NCBI RefSeq assembly: GCF_017352135.1 | Contig: NZ_CP071454.1 | Location: 1,521,501 to 1,585,500, forward strand | Length of the DNA: 64,000 nucleotides | Direction: 5' to 3' | From: Rhizobium lentis | GTDB lineage: Bacteria; Pseudomonadota; Alphaproteobacteria; Rhizobiales; Rhizobiaceae | In this document: positions 20,352-32,020 of the stretch, piece after piece | Layout: each line of letters starts with the position of its first letter | How positions within the stretch are numbered: position 1 is the first letter of the stretch | Notes under the pieces: generated by a model | What the model was told of the DNA's origin: nothing | Database searches by the model: none | The model's input: the letters and a program-made list of their open reading frames with translations, nothing else | Program-made: the position numbers and the translations under genes

Positions 20352-21097
20352 TGTCCCGTCGGCTCTCTCCGCCCGTCGGCATTCTTGACCACGCCGAAAT
20401 CCGTCAGCAGCACCAGCGGCCTGCCATCCTTGTCGAGCCCCCAGAAGACCGGATAGAACCCATCGCCCCAGCCGCTCCAGAACACCGCAACATTGCCCTT
20501 CTTGCCGGCGACCGGCCGGTGCAGCGCATAGTGGCCCTTGTTGGCATCGAGGTCCGAAGCCAGCACGTCGTCGTAATAATTGATGTCGGCATCCGGTTTC
20601 TGCGCCTGGACCTGCGCTTGACGCTCGTCGATCCGCGCCAGCGTATCGGCATCCATGTAGCAGCCGACGCCGGCATCGACGGGATAGCCGAAGATCTCGC
20701 CGTCCTTCAGCGTCGCCGGATCCTGGCCGGGCAGGACGGCAAGCTCCCAGTGATCCGGCTTACCCTCGGCAAAGCGCATGCCGGCGGCGGCAATGCGCCC
20801 GAAGGCCTGGTAGAGCGTGACCGGGTATTCCCCCGGTGCGACCGTCTTTGCGAGGGCCGGACGATCCGGCTGGGCGAGCGGATCGGCCGCGACGATGCGA
20901 CCCGAGGTCAGTTCCACCTTGCCCATGTGGATCACGCCGATCGACCGTCCCGAGAGCTCGGTGTCGCCGAGCGCGACCAGCTCGAAATTACTGCTCGCTT
21001 TGCTGACATCCCAGCCGGCGGCCGCGACGGAGACCGGGGCATGCGCTGCGGCAGCGCAAAGAAGGAGGCGCGCCGCTTGCATGATCCGGTTCCGCAT
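20348..21097 (-). CDS. DUF4241-like secreted protein
   Basis: A 249-residue protein with a signal peptide (MRNRIMQAARLLLCAAAAHA, cleavage near VSVAAAG). The mature region contains blocks I associate with DUF4241: GEYPVTLYQAFG, the acidic GVGCYMDADTLARIDE, and near the end FWSGWGDGFYPVFWGLDKDG followed by VLLTDFGVV. Function unknown; the family call is from memory. ATG 21097 has GGGAG seven bases upstream, and the gene begins 11 bases after the sucB stop, so it is transcribed with the 2-oxoglutarate dehydrogenase genes. It overlaps the next secreted gene by four bases. An exported protein inside a cytoplasmic metabolic operon is unusual. Confidence 0.75.
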   Translation of the reverse strand: MRNRIMQAARLLLCAAAAHAPVSVAAAGWDVSKASSNFELVALGDTELSGRSIGVIHMGKVELTSGRIVAADPLAQPDRPALAKTVAPGEYPVTLYQAFGRIAAAGMRFAEGKPDHWELAVLPGQDPATLKDGEIFGYPVDAGVGCYMDADTLARIDERQAQVQAQKPDADINYYDDVLASDLDANKGHYALHRPVAGKKGNVAVFWSGWGDGFYPVFWGLDKDGRPLVLLTDFGVVKNADGRREPTGQ

Positions 21098-21108
21098 CGA
21101 AAGCTCCC

Positions 21109-22365
<1,257 letters not shown>

Positions 22366-22404
22366 TATTCAAATCCTGATTTCGTGTGTTTTCGTTTATG
22401 CGTT

Positions 22405-22713
22405 TCAGACGGCGGGCGGCCGCAAAATGATCGAGGGCATCGGCAAGACATCGAAGCGGAAACCGAAGCCGGAAGTGACGATCGGATCGCCGTCGGCAAG
22501 AGCCTGCGCCGCCGCCCGATCCTCGACCTCGACGACTGCCATGCCGAAGGCGCCTTCACCCTCGAATACGGGGCCGACGATGATTGCCGATCCCGCAAGG
22601 GCGTGCCGATGCCAGTATTCGACATGGCGTTTCATCGCCGCCATTTCCTCCCCCGTTCCGTCATGCGGAAAAGTTGGGCGCGGCGGCAGCAGTCTCAGAA
22701 AGAAATAAGCCAT
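22405..22713 (-). CDS. YciI-like protein between sucA and sucB
   Basis: A 102-residue protein of the YciI/dimeric ferredoxin-like fold. The pattern is an N-terminal strand (MAYFFLRLLPPRPTF), a helix with HVEYWHRHALAGSAIIVGPVFE and a C-terminal VEVEDRAAAQALADGDPIVTSGFGFRFDVLP. YciI-fold proteins bind small molecules; the family His/Asp pair seems present as H30-like residues and D after GDP, but I cannot prove catalysis. AGGGGGG precedes the ATG at 22713. It starts 15 bases after sucA and lies 39 bases before sucB, splitting a gene pair that is adjacent in most bacteria. A second YciI-type gene is at 36542-36835. Confidence 0.8.
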   Translation of the reverse strand: MAYFFLRLLPPRPTFPHDGTGEEMAAMKRHVEYWHRHALAGSAIIVGPVFEGEGAFGMAVVEVEDRAAAQALADGDPIVTSGFGFRFDVLPMPSIILRPPAV

Positions 22714-22728
22714 TGCGCCCCCCTTGCC

Positions 22729-25713
22729 TTAACCGCCCAGTGCATCCTCGAGGAACGCGGCGAGCTGCGACAGATGTTTCGACATCAGGCCCGTCGCCGG
22801 CGAAGCGGCAGCCGGGCGGCCGGTGTAACGGACGCGCTGGTATTTCGCATCGATATGGGCAAGCACCCATTCGAGGAACGGGTCGATGAACGACCATGCG
22901 CCCATGTTCTTCGGCTCTTCCTGGCACCAGACCATCTCGGCATTGCGGAATCGCGACAGCTCGTTGATGAGCGCCTTTGCCGGGAACGGATAGAGCTGTT
23001 CGACGCGCAGGAGATAGATGTCGTCGATACCGCGCTTTTCGCGCTCTTCGAGAAGATCGTAATAGACCTTGCCGGAGCACATGACGACGCGGCGGATCTT
23101 GTTGTCCTTCTGCAGCTTGATCGGGCCGTCCTTGATCACCTCGGCATCGTCCCACAGCAGGCGATGGAAAGCCGATTCGCCGGCCAGTTCGGCAAGCGTG
23201 GAGACGGCCCGCTTGTGGCGCAGCAGCGACTTCGGCGTCATCAGGATCAGCGGCTTGCGGAAGTCGCGCTTCAGCTGCCGGCGCAGGATGTGGAAGTAGT
23301 TCGCCGGCGTCGTGACGTTGGCGACCTGCATGTTGTCTTCCGCACAGAGCTGCAGGAAACGTTCCAGGCGAGCCGAGGAGTGCTCCGGCCCCTGACCCTC
23401 ATAACCGTGCGGCAGCAGGCAGACGAGGCCGGACATGCGCAGCCACTTGCGTTCGCCCGACGAGATGAACTGGTCGAACACCACCTGCGCGCCGTTGGCG
23501 AAATCGCCGAACTGCGCCTCCCAGAGCGTCAGCGCGTTCGGGCGGGCCAGCGAATAGCCGTATTCGAAGCCGAGAACGGCTTCTTCCGAAAGCATCGAGT
23601 TGATGACTTCGTAACGGGCCTGCGTCGGCGCAAGATTGGCGAGCGGAATGTAGCGCTCTTCGGTTTCCTGATCGTAGAGGACCGAATGACGCTGCGAGAA
23701 GGTGCCGCGTTCGCAGTCCTGACCGGACAGGCGGATCTTGTGGCCTTCGACGACGAGCGAACCGAAAGCCAGCGCTTCGGCCATCGCCCAGTCGATGCCC
23801 TCGCCGCTGGCGATCATGTTGGCGCGGTTTTCCATGAAACGCTGGATCGTGCGGTGCGCATTGAAGCCAGCCGGGATCTCCGAGAGTTTGCGGCCGATCT
23901 CCTTCAGCGTCTTCATCGGCATAGCGGTCTTGCCGCGGCGCTGCTCGTCGGCATTGTCGGCGGTGCGCAGGCCCGACCATTCACCATCAAGCCAGTCGGC
24001 CTTGTTCGGCTTGTAGTGCTGGCCCGCATCGAACTCCTGCTCGAGATGCGCGCGCCAATCGGCCTTCATCTTCTCGACTTCGCCGTCGGTGAGCAGGCCT
24101 TCGGCAACGAGGCGCTCGGCATAGAGCTGCAGCACCGTCTTGTGGCCGCGAATGACCTTGTACATCTTCGGCTGCGTGAAGGACGGCTCGTCGCCTTCAT
24201 TGTGGCCGTAGCGGCGATAGCAGAACATGTCGAGCACCACAGGCTTGTGGAACTTCATGCGGAATTCGGTGGCGATCTTGGCCGCATAAACCACGGCTTC
24301 CGGATCGTCGCCGTTGACGTGCAGGATCGGGGCTTCGATCATCTTGGCGACGTCGGACGGATAGGGCGACGAGCGCGAAAAGGCAGGGTTCGTCGTAAAG
24401 CCGATCTGGTTGTTGATGATGACGTGCATGGTGCCGGCAACACGGTGGCCGCGCAGACCGGACAGGCCGAGTATTTCAGCAATGACGCCCTGGCCGGCAA
24501 AGGCCGCGTCGCCGTGGATCAGGAGCGGCAGAACCTTTGCGCGTTCGGAGAGCGGAATGATGTCGCCGTCCCAGACGGTGGCGCTCATATCCTGCTTGGC
24601 GCGGGCCTTGCCCATGACGACGGGATCGACGATTTCGAGATGCGAGGGGTTCGCGGTCAGCGAAACGTGCACCTTGTTGCCATCGAATTCACGGTCGGAG
24701 GATGCACCGAGATGGTACTTGACGTCGCCGGAGCCTTCGACTTCATCGGGTGCGTAGGAGCCGCCCTTGAATTCGTGGAAGATGGCGCGGTGCGGCTTGC
24801 CCATGACCTGGGAGAGCACGTTCAGGCGGCCGCGATGGGCCATGCCGAACACGGCTTCCTTGAGGCCGAGATGGCCGCCGCGCTTCAGGATCTGTTCGAG
24901 CGCCGGGATCAGCGATTCACCGCCATCGAGGCCGAAGCGCTTGGTGCCCTTGAACTTGACGTCGAGGAACTGCTCGTAACCTTCGGCTTCGACGAGCTTC
25001 GCAAGGATCGCCTTCTTACCTTCAGCGGAGAACGCCACGCCCTTGTCAGGGCCTTCAATGCGCTCCTGGATCCAGGCCTTCTCCTCAGGATTGGAGATGT
25101 GCATGAATTCAACGCCGAGCGTCGAACAGTAGGTGCGCTCGAGGATCTCGATCATTTCCCTGAGGGTCGCGTATTCCAGGCCGAGCACGTTGTCGATGAA
25201 GATTTTGCGATCGTAATCGGCTGATGTGAAGCCGTAATTTTCCGGCGAAAGCTCGCGATAGTCGTCGACGGCCGCGGCGATGCCGAGCGGATCGAGCTTG
25301 GCATGCAGATGGCCGCGCATGCGGTAGGCGCGGATCATCATGATGGCGCGAACGGAATCGCGCGTCGCCTGCAGCACGTCGGTGCCATCGGCGGGCTTGC
25401 CCTCGGCGGCGGCCTTCGCCTTCACCTTGGTCTCGATCACCTTCTCGACGATGCCCCAGTCACCGTCGAGCGCCGACACCAGATCGCCGCCGGCCTGCAG
25501 CGGCCAGTTCTTCTTGCGCCAGGAAGCACCCTTGGCCGCCTTCTTCACATCGGCAGGATCGTCTTCCAGCGCCTTGAAGAAAGTGCGCCACTGATCATCC
25601 ACCGACGCCGGATCCTCTTCGTAGCGCGCATAGAGCTGCTCGATATAGGCCGCGTTGGCGCCATCCAGAAACGAGGTGATCTGAAACTGCTCGTTGGCTT
25701 CTTGCCGTGCCAT
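22729..25713 (-). CDS. sucA: 2-oxoglutarate dehydrogenase E1 component
   Basis: A 994-residue thiamine-diphosphate decarboxylase of the citric acid cycle. The N-terminal E2-binding helix region (SFLDGANAAYIEQLYARYEEDP) is present, then MAHRGRLNVLSQVMGKP, the ThDP-binding stretch HGDAAFAGQGVIAEIL with IINNQIGFTT, YRRYGHNEGDEP and the C-terminal VWCQEEPKNMGAW. ATG 25713 (MARQEANEQF) is preferred; an open frame extends 99 bases upstream without family residues. The 171 bases before it, after sucD, contain a large hairpin and may hold a second promoter. Full length and intact. Confidence 0.97.
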   Translation of the reverse strand: MARQEANEQFQITSFLDGANAAYIEQLYARYEEDPASVDDQWRTFFKALEDDPADVKKAAKGASWRKKNWPLQAGGDLVSALDGDWGIVEKVIETKVKAKAAAEGKPADGTDVLQATRDSVRAIMMIRAYRMRGHLHAKLDPLGIAAAVDDYRELSPENYGFTSADYDRKIFIDNVLGLEYATLREMIEILERTYCSTLGVEFMHISNPEEKAWIQERIEGPDKGVAFSAEGKKAILAKLVEAEGYEQFLDVKFKGTKRFGLDGGESLIPALEQILKRGGHLGLKEAVFGMAHRGRLNVLSQVMGKPHRAIFHEFKGGSYAPDEVEGSGDVKYHLGASSDREFDGNKVHVSLTANPSHLEIVDPVVMGKARAKQDMSATVWDGDIIPLSERAKVLPLLIHGDAAFAGQGVIAEILGLSGLRGHRVAGTMHVIINNQIGFTTNPAFSRSSPYPSDVAKMIEAPILHVNGDDPEAVVYAAKIATEFRMKFHKPVVLDMFCYRRYGHNEGDEPSFTQPKMYKVIRGHKTVLQLYAERLVAEGLLTDGEVEKMKADWRAHLEQEFDAGQHYKPNKADWLDGEWSGLRTADNADEQRRGKTAMPMKTLKEIGRKLSEIPAGFNAHRTIQRFMENRANMIASGEGIDWAMAEALAFGSLVVEGHKIRLSGQDCERGTFSQRHSVLYDQETEERYIPLANLAPTQARYEVINSMLSEEAVLGFEYGYSLARPNALTLWEAQFGDFANGAQVVFDQFISSGERKWLRMSGLVCLLPHGYEGQGPEHSSARLERFLQLCAEDNMQVANVTTPANYFHILRRQLKRDFRKPLILMTPKSLLRHKRAVSTLAELAGESAFHRLLWDDAEVIKDGPIKLQKDNKIRRVVMCSGKVYYDLLEEREKRGIDDIYLLRVEQLYPFPAKALINELSRFRNAEMVWCQEEPKNMGAWSFIDPFLEWVLAHIDAKYQRVRYTGRPAAASPATGLMSKHLSQLAAFLEDALGG

Positions 25714-25834
25714 GGTGATATGCGAACGCTTCCGTCCGCCTCCTGACTGTGATGATTTTGCCGGATTGATCGCCGGCTGCCGCATTCCGTTCGCCGCCTG
25801 TCCGCGGCGCATCTGCTGGTCTGATGTTTTCGAA

Positions 25835-25870
25835 CCGGGCGGAAGGCGCAGATGCCGTTCCTCCGCCCGG
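25835..25870 (-). other. Intercistronic stem-loop between sucD and sucA
   Basis: CCGGGCGGA (25835-25843) pairs perfectly with TCCGCCCGG (25862-25870), and an inner GGC/GCC can pair across 25845-25856. On the minus strand no T-run follows, so this looks more like an RNA-processing or differential-stability element than a full terminator. It begins 15 bases past the sucD stop in the longest gap (171 bases) of the suc cluster. Confidence 0.6.
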
Positions 25871-25884
25871 CCTGTAAAGTGGCT

Positions 25885-26787
25885 TCAGCCCTTGAGGACT
25901 TCAACCAGCGTCTTGCCGAGGCGGGCCGGCGACGGCGACACCTTGATGCCTGCCGATTCCATCGCCGCGATCTTCGATTCCGCGTCGCCCTTGCCGCCGG
26001 AGACGACAGCGCCGGCATGGCCCATGGTGCGGCCCTTCGGTGCGGTACGGCCGGCGATGAAGCCGGCCATCGGCTTCTTGCGGCCCTTCTTGGCTTCGTC
26101 CTTGAGGAACTGAGCCGCATCTTCTTCAGCCGAGCCGCCGATTTCGCCGATCATGATGATCGACTGCGTGGCTTCGTCGGCCAGGAACATCTCGAGCACG
26201 TCGATGAACTCGGTGCCCTTGACCGGGTCGCCGCCGATGCCGACGGCCGTCGTCTGGCCGAGCCCTTCATTGGAGGTCTGGAAGACGGCTTCGTAGGTCA
26301 GCGTGCCCGAGCGGGAAACGATACCGACCGAACCCTTGCGGAAGATCGAGCCCGGCATGATGCCGATCTTGCATTCTTCCGGCGTCAGGATGCCCGGGCA
26401 GTTGGGCCCGAGCAGACGCGAGCTGGAGCGGTCGAGGCGAGCCTTGACGCGCACCATGTCCATGACCGGGATGCCTTCGGTGATGCAGGTGATGAACGGG
26501 ATCTCGGCGTCGATCGCCTCGATGATGGCGTCGGCGGCGCCTGCCGGCGGAACGTAGATGACGGTCGCGTCGGCGCCGGTCTTTTCCTTGCCTTCGGCCA
26601 CGGTCGCAAAGATCGGCAGGCTTTCGCCCTTGGCGCCGGTCCAGGTTTCGCCGCCCTTCTTCGGGTGGATACCGCCGACCATCTGGGTGCCGTAATAGGC
26701 GAGCGCCTGTTCGGTGTGGAACGTGCCGGTCTTGCCGGTCAGACCCTGAACGAGGACCTTGGTGTCTTTGTTGACGAGAATAGACAT
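25885..26787 (-). CDS. sucD: Succinate-CoA ligase alpha subunit
   Basis: A 300-residue alpha subunit. The CoA-binding Rossmann part has [19 protein letters not shown] at residues about 15-33 and [13 protein letters not shown]. The phosphohistidine sits in [18 protein letters not shown] (about residue 250), next to the power-helix region [13 protein letters not shown]. With SucC it makes ATP or GTP from succinyl-CoA. It is 17 bases after sucC. Confidence 0.97.
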   Translation of the reverse strand: MSILVNKDTKVLVQGLTGKTGTFHTEQALAYYGTQMVGGIHPKKGGETWTGAKGESLPIFATVAEGKEKTGADATVIYVPPAGAADAIIEAIDAEIPFITCITEGIPVMDMVRVKARLDRSSSRLLGPNCPGILTPEECKIGIMPGSIFRKGSVGIVSRSGTLTYEAVFQTSNEGLGQTTAVGIGGDPVKGTEFIDVLEMFLADEATQSIIMIGEIGGSAEEDAAQFLKDEAKKGRKKPMAGFIAGRTAPKGRTMGHAGAVVSGGKGDAESKIAAMESAGIKVSPSPARLGKTLVEVLKG

Positions 26788-26804
26788 TCTTTCGATCCCT
26801 CAAA

Positions 26805-27998
<1,194 letters not shown>

Positions 27999-28032
27999 GG
28001 GTCTATCCCTGTTTCGATTACTTCAGCGCCAA

Positions 28033-29076
<1,044 letters not shown>

Positions 29077-29136
29077 CTAAAAATGGCAATCCATTAATTT
29101 TGATGCAGCATTTTCAATCGTTTAGATAGGAAAATT

Positions 29137-29152
29137 CTTACGTAAACGTAAG
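29137..29152. promoter_or_regulatory. Inverted repeat CTTACG-N4-CGTAAG upstream of mdh
   Basis: CTTACG TAAA CGTAAG is a perfect 6-bp inverted repeat with a four-base spacer, 142-157 bases upstream of the mdh start in the AT-rich gap after zapE. Its size and symmetry suit a dimeric LacI- or GntR-type regulator. PckR, a LacI-family regulator of central carbon metabolism in Sinorhizobium, is one candidate, but I do not remember its site well enough to assign it. Confidence 0.45.
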
Positions 29153-29171
29153 ATATTTTGTCACCAGATTG

Positions 29172-30335
29172 TTACTCTGCGGCCCGCTTTTCATGGTGCA
29201 GCGCAAGATATTCAGCGCTCCTCATTTCGAAAAGTCGTGATGTCGTGCGGTCGAATTCGAAGCCCTCGGTGCCGCGCCGTTCCACGAGCAGTTCCTCGGG
29301 CATGGCCGCGGCGGAAATGTAAAGCCGCACGGCGTGATCATAGAGCGCATCGACCAGAATGATGAACCGCTTGATCTGGTTCCGCTTTTCCGGGCCGAGC
29401 AGAGGAATGCGCTCGATGAAGACCGTGTCGAAGCGTTCGGCAATGGCAAGAAAATCAGTTGCCCCGAGTGGCTTGTCGCAGAGATCGGCGAAAGAAAACC
29501 GCGCCATGCGGTCGACGGCAAGCGGCACATGGATGGAGCGCCCTTTCATGGGAATATCGAGGGGCTGCGCCTTGCGCCCATGCAGCGCCTGCGTCCAGGA
29601 CGCCTCCATCGCCATATCGTTGTGCTCGTTGATCGGCACCAGATAGACCGGCTGGCTGTTCAGCTTCTCCATCCGATAGTCGGTCGGCGAATCCAGGGTG
29701 ACGACATCGACATGCTGCTTGAGCAGGGCGACGAAAGGCAGAAAGAGACCGCGGTTAAGGCCGTCCTTATAGAGATTGTCAGGCTCGACATTCGAGGTGG
29801 CGACGAGCACGCATCCCCGCGCGAAGAGCTCGGAGAACAGCCGCGACAGGATCATCGCGTCGGCAATGTCTGTGACCGTGAATTCGTCGAAGCAGAGGAG
29901 CTCCGCTTCCTCGTAGAGGGCAGCGGCGACCGGCGGCATCGGGTCGGCCTGCTTCGTCTCGCCGTTCTTGAGCTTCAGCCGGTGCGCCGCAATGCGGTTG
30001 TGCACATCCGCCATGAATTCGTGGAAATGCGCCCGCCGCTTCTTCCGGCAGGGCGCCATCGAGAAGAACATATCCATCAGCATGGTCTTGCCGCGTCCGA
30101 CGCTGCCGTGAATATAGAGCCCCTTGATACCGTCAGCAGGCTTCTTCTTGCCGGCGAACAGCCAGCCAAGCGCGCTCGATTTTGCCGCCGGCCGCCGCTG
30201 CTTCAGCCCGGCAAGCACCCTATCGAGGTTTTTCGCCACGCTCATCTGGGCGGAATCGACCTGCAGCGCACCGGAAAGCGTCAGCGATTTAAGCTGTTCG
30301 CAAACGCTGAGCGCATAATCTGGTATTGGCTGCAT
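29172..30335 (-). CDS. zapE: Cell-division ATPase ZapE (AFG1-like)
   Basis: A 387-residue AAA-type ATPase. Walker A reads GSVGRGKTMLMDMFF (about residues 78-92), Walker B reads LLCFDEFTVTDIADAM, and the AFG1 signature regions VATSNVEPDNLYKDGLNR and RFSFADLCDKPLGATDF follow. ZapE modulates the Z-ring in gammaproteobacteria, and the mitochondrial homologue AFG1/LACE1 handles respiratory-chain subunits. Here it lies between the lipoprotein gene (62-base gap) and the mdh cluster, close to sdh, a context that suits the respiratory role as well; that is inference. The start MQPIPDYALSV fits the family. Confidence 0.93.
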   Translation of the reverse strand: MQPIPDYALSVCEQLKSLTLSGALQVDSAQMSVAKNLDRVLAGLKQRRPAAKSSALGWLFAGKKKPADGIKGLYIHGSVGRGKTMLMDMFFSMAPCRKKRRAHFHEFMADVHNRIAAHRLKLKNGETKQADPMPPVAAALYEEAELLCFDEFTVTDIADAMILSRLFSELFARGCVLVATSNVEPDNLYKDGLNRGLFLPFVALLKQHVDVVTLDSPTDYRMEKLNSQPVYLVPINEHNDMAMEASWTQALHGRKAQPLDIPMKGRSIHVPLAVDRMARFSFADLCDKPLGATDFLAIAERFDTVFIERIPLLGPEKRNQIKRFIILVDALYDHAVRLYISAAAMPEELLVERRGTEGFEFDRTTSRLFEMRSAEYLALHHEKRAAE

Positions 30336-30397
30336 GAGGGCATGTCCGCCTGTCAGTCATCGGCGGAAACCGCCGGATCGTTTCCCGCGCCGTTGGT

Positions 30398-30916
30398 TTA
30401 CCGGCTGAGGCTGATCTGCTGACCCGTACTCGTCTGGCCTTGGAAGCGATTGTCGGCCGTCTTGTAGACGCTGCCGATCTGGTTGCCCGAACGGTCCTTG
30501 AGCAGCACCTGCTTGCCCGCGACTTCCCAGGAGCCCATCGCCGTCAACTCACCGACGCAGCCGCGCGTGCCGCCACGCGACCCACTGCCGAGATTGGTGA
30601 GCGTCAGGAACATGTCGCAGCTGCCATTGACGCGCCAGTTTCCGACCATCGATTCCTTGGTGACATCGAGCGCATTCGCGGCAACCGCGCCGGCTTGCGC
30701 ACCCGGCATCGGCGCCGTCGCTGTCGGCGCCGCCGGAAACTGCGAGCCGCCCGTTGGCGGCGGAAGCTGCCCGCCCTGCACTGAGGGAACCGGCTGCGCC
30801 GTCAACGGCGCCGGTGCGGCGCTAGGAGAGTTGGAGCTGTAATCATATGCCGTACGCTGACAACCGGCTAGCGCGAGAGCCACCCCCAGACCTGTCATCG
30901 CATATCGCAACTGCAT
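30398..30916 (-). CDS. Omp19-like lipoprotein with protease-inhibitor (Inh) domain
   Basis: A 172-residue lipoprotein. The signal ends in a lipobox LALAGC (acylated Cys at residue about 19 from the third ATG). A Pro/Ala/Gln-rich linker (about 30-75) is followed by a C-terminal domain of AprI/Inh type: [36 protein letters not shown] and [17 protein letters not shown], with a Cys pair. Brucella Omp19 has this layout and inhibits host proteases. Three ATGs run in tandem at 30922, 30919 and 30916; AGGAG lies seven bases before the third, so I chose 30916. Outer-membrane location is inferred from the family. Confidence 0.85.
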   Translation of the reverse strand: MQLRYAMTGLGVALALAGCQRTAYDYSSNSPSAAPAPLTAQPVPSVQGGQLPPPTGGSQFPAAPTATAPMPGAQAGAVAANALDVTKESMVGNWRVNGSCDMFLTLTNLGSGSRGGTRGCVGELTAMGSWEVAGKQVLLKDRSGNQIGSVYKTADNRFQGQTSTGQQISLSR

Positions 30917-31222
30917 CATCATACTCCTGAAATTCGGCTGTCACCGCAGAGAAACGGACGTGAGACAAGATCCGATTATCGTAATTCGCTTTGGTTAATC
31001 AAGTCGGGCTGCATAAATTGCCCGTGACAACAACTAACCGAAAAACGATACGGTTCAACTGCCCCGCTGCAAAACTTCCTGCACGTAGAATTTGTCAGCA
31101 AGGTGTTGCGCCCGTTCATCTCTGACAGGATCCCGGGCCGACCGCCCCGCCAGCGCCTCGACCTCAACCCGCGACGGCTTCGGGATCGAAGCCATCTATT
31201 CCGTCATCGGCTACAACGCCGA
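30917..31222. other. Intergenic stretch between sdhB and the Omp19-like gene
   Basis: About 306 bases. The part nearest the lipoprotein gene (30930-31060) is AT-rich and should hold its promoter. The part nearest sdhB (31090-31222) is GC-rich. I see no terminator with a T-run after sdhB, no RNA gene and no convincing gene; a 45-codon plus-strand frame ending at 31226 is noted under rejected items. Confidence 0.5.
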
Positions 31223-32002
31223 CTAAACCCGGCGCTCGACCATCATCTTCTTGATTTCGGCGATCGCCTTGGCCGGGTTGAGGCCCTTCGGGCAGGTCTG
31301 CGCACAGTTCATGATCGTGTGGCAGCGGTAGAGTCGGAACGGATCCTCGAGATTGTCCAGACGCTCGCCGGTCGCCTCGTCTCTGGAATCGATAAGCCAG
31401 CGATAGGCCTGCAGCAGAACGGCCGGGCCGAGGTAGCGGTCGCCGTTCCACCAGTAGCTCGGACAGGAAGTCGAGCAGCAGGCGCAGAGGATGCATTCGT
31501 AGAGACCGTCGAGCTTTTGTCGGTCCTCGTGGCTCTGCTTCCATTCCGTGGCCGGCGCCGGCGACACGGTTTTCAGCCAGGGCTCGATCGAACGATGCTG
31601 GGCATAGAAGTTGGTGAGGTCGGGAACCAGGTCCTTGACGACGGGCATATGCGGCAGCGGATAGACCTTCACAGCGCCCTTGATGTCGTCGAGGCCCTTG
31701 GTGCAGGCAAGCGTGTTCGTGCCGTCGATATTCATCGCGCAGGAGCCGCAGATGCCCTCGCGACAGGAGCGGCGCAGCGTCAGCGTCGGGTCGATCTTGT
31801 TCTTGACGTAGAGCAGGCCGTCGAGCACCATCGGGCCGCAATCGTCGACATCGATATAGAAGGTGTCGATCGACGGGTTCTGACCGTCATCCGGGCTCCA
31901 GCGGTAGACGCGGAACTCGCGGGTGTTCGTCGCACCCGCCGGCTTCGGCCAGACCTTGCCTTCGCGCATCTGAGAATTCTTGGGGAGAGCGAGTTCAACC
32001 AT
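31223..32002 (-). CDS. sdhB: Succinate dehydrogenase iron-sulfur subunit
   Basis: A 259-residue subunit carrying three Fe-S clusters. The [2Fe-2S] ligands are in [18 protein letters not shown] with a later ACTKG. The [4Fe-4S] and [3Fe-4S] ligands are in [16 protein letters not shown] and [17 protein letters not shown]. It passes electrons from SdhA to ubiquinone at the SdhCD membrane anchor. It is the last gene of sdhCDAB, 18 bases after sdhA. Intact. Confidence 0.98.
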   Translation of the reverse strand: MVELALPKNSQMREGKVWPKPAGATNTREFRVYRWSPDDGQNPSIDTFYIDVDDCGPMVLDGLLYVKNKIDPTLTLRRSCREGICGSCAMNIDGTNTLACTKGLDDIKGAVKVYPLPHMPVVKDLVPDLTNFYAQHRSIEPWLKTVSPAPATEWKQSHEDRQKLDGLYECILCACCSTSCPSYWWNGDRYLGPAVLLQAYRWLIDSRDEATGERLDNLEDPFRLYRCHTIMNCAQTCPKGLNPAKAIAEIKKMMVERRV

Positions 32003-32020
32003 GCCAGGTTCCTCTTGAAA

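Noticed and set aside
31089..31226. 45-codon plus-strand frame ending beside sdhB, with a coding-like C-terminus [16 protein letters not shown]
   Set aside because: Only a TTG start, no ribosome-binding site and no recognised relative; it could be a gene remnant but cannot be supported.
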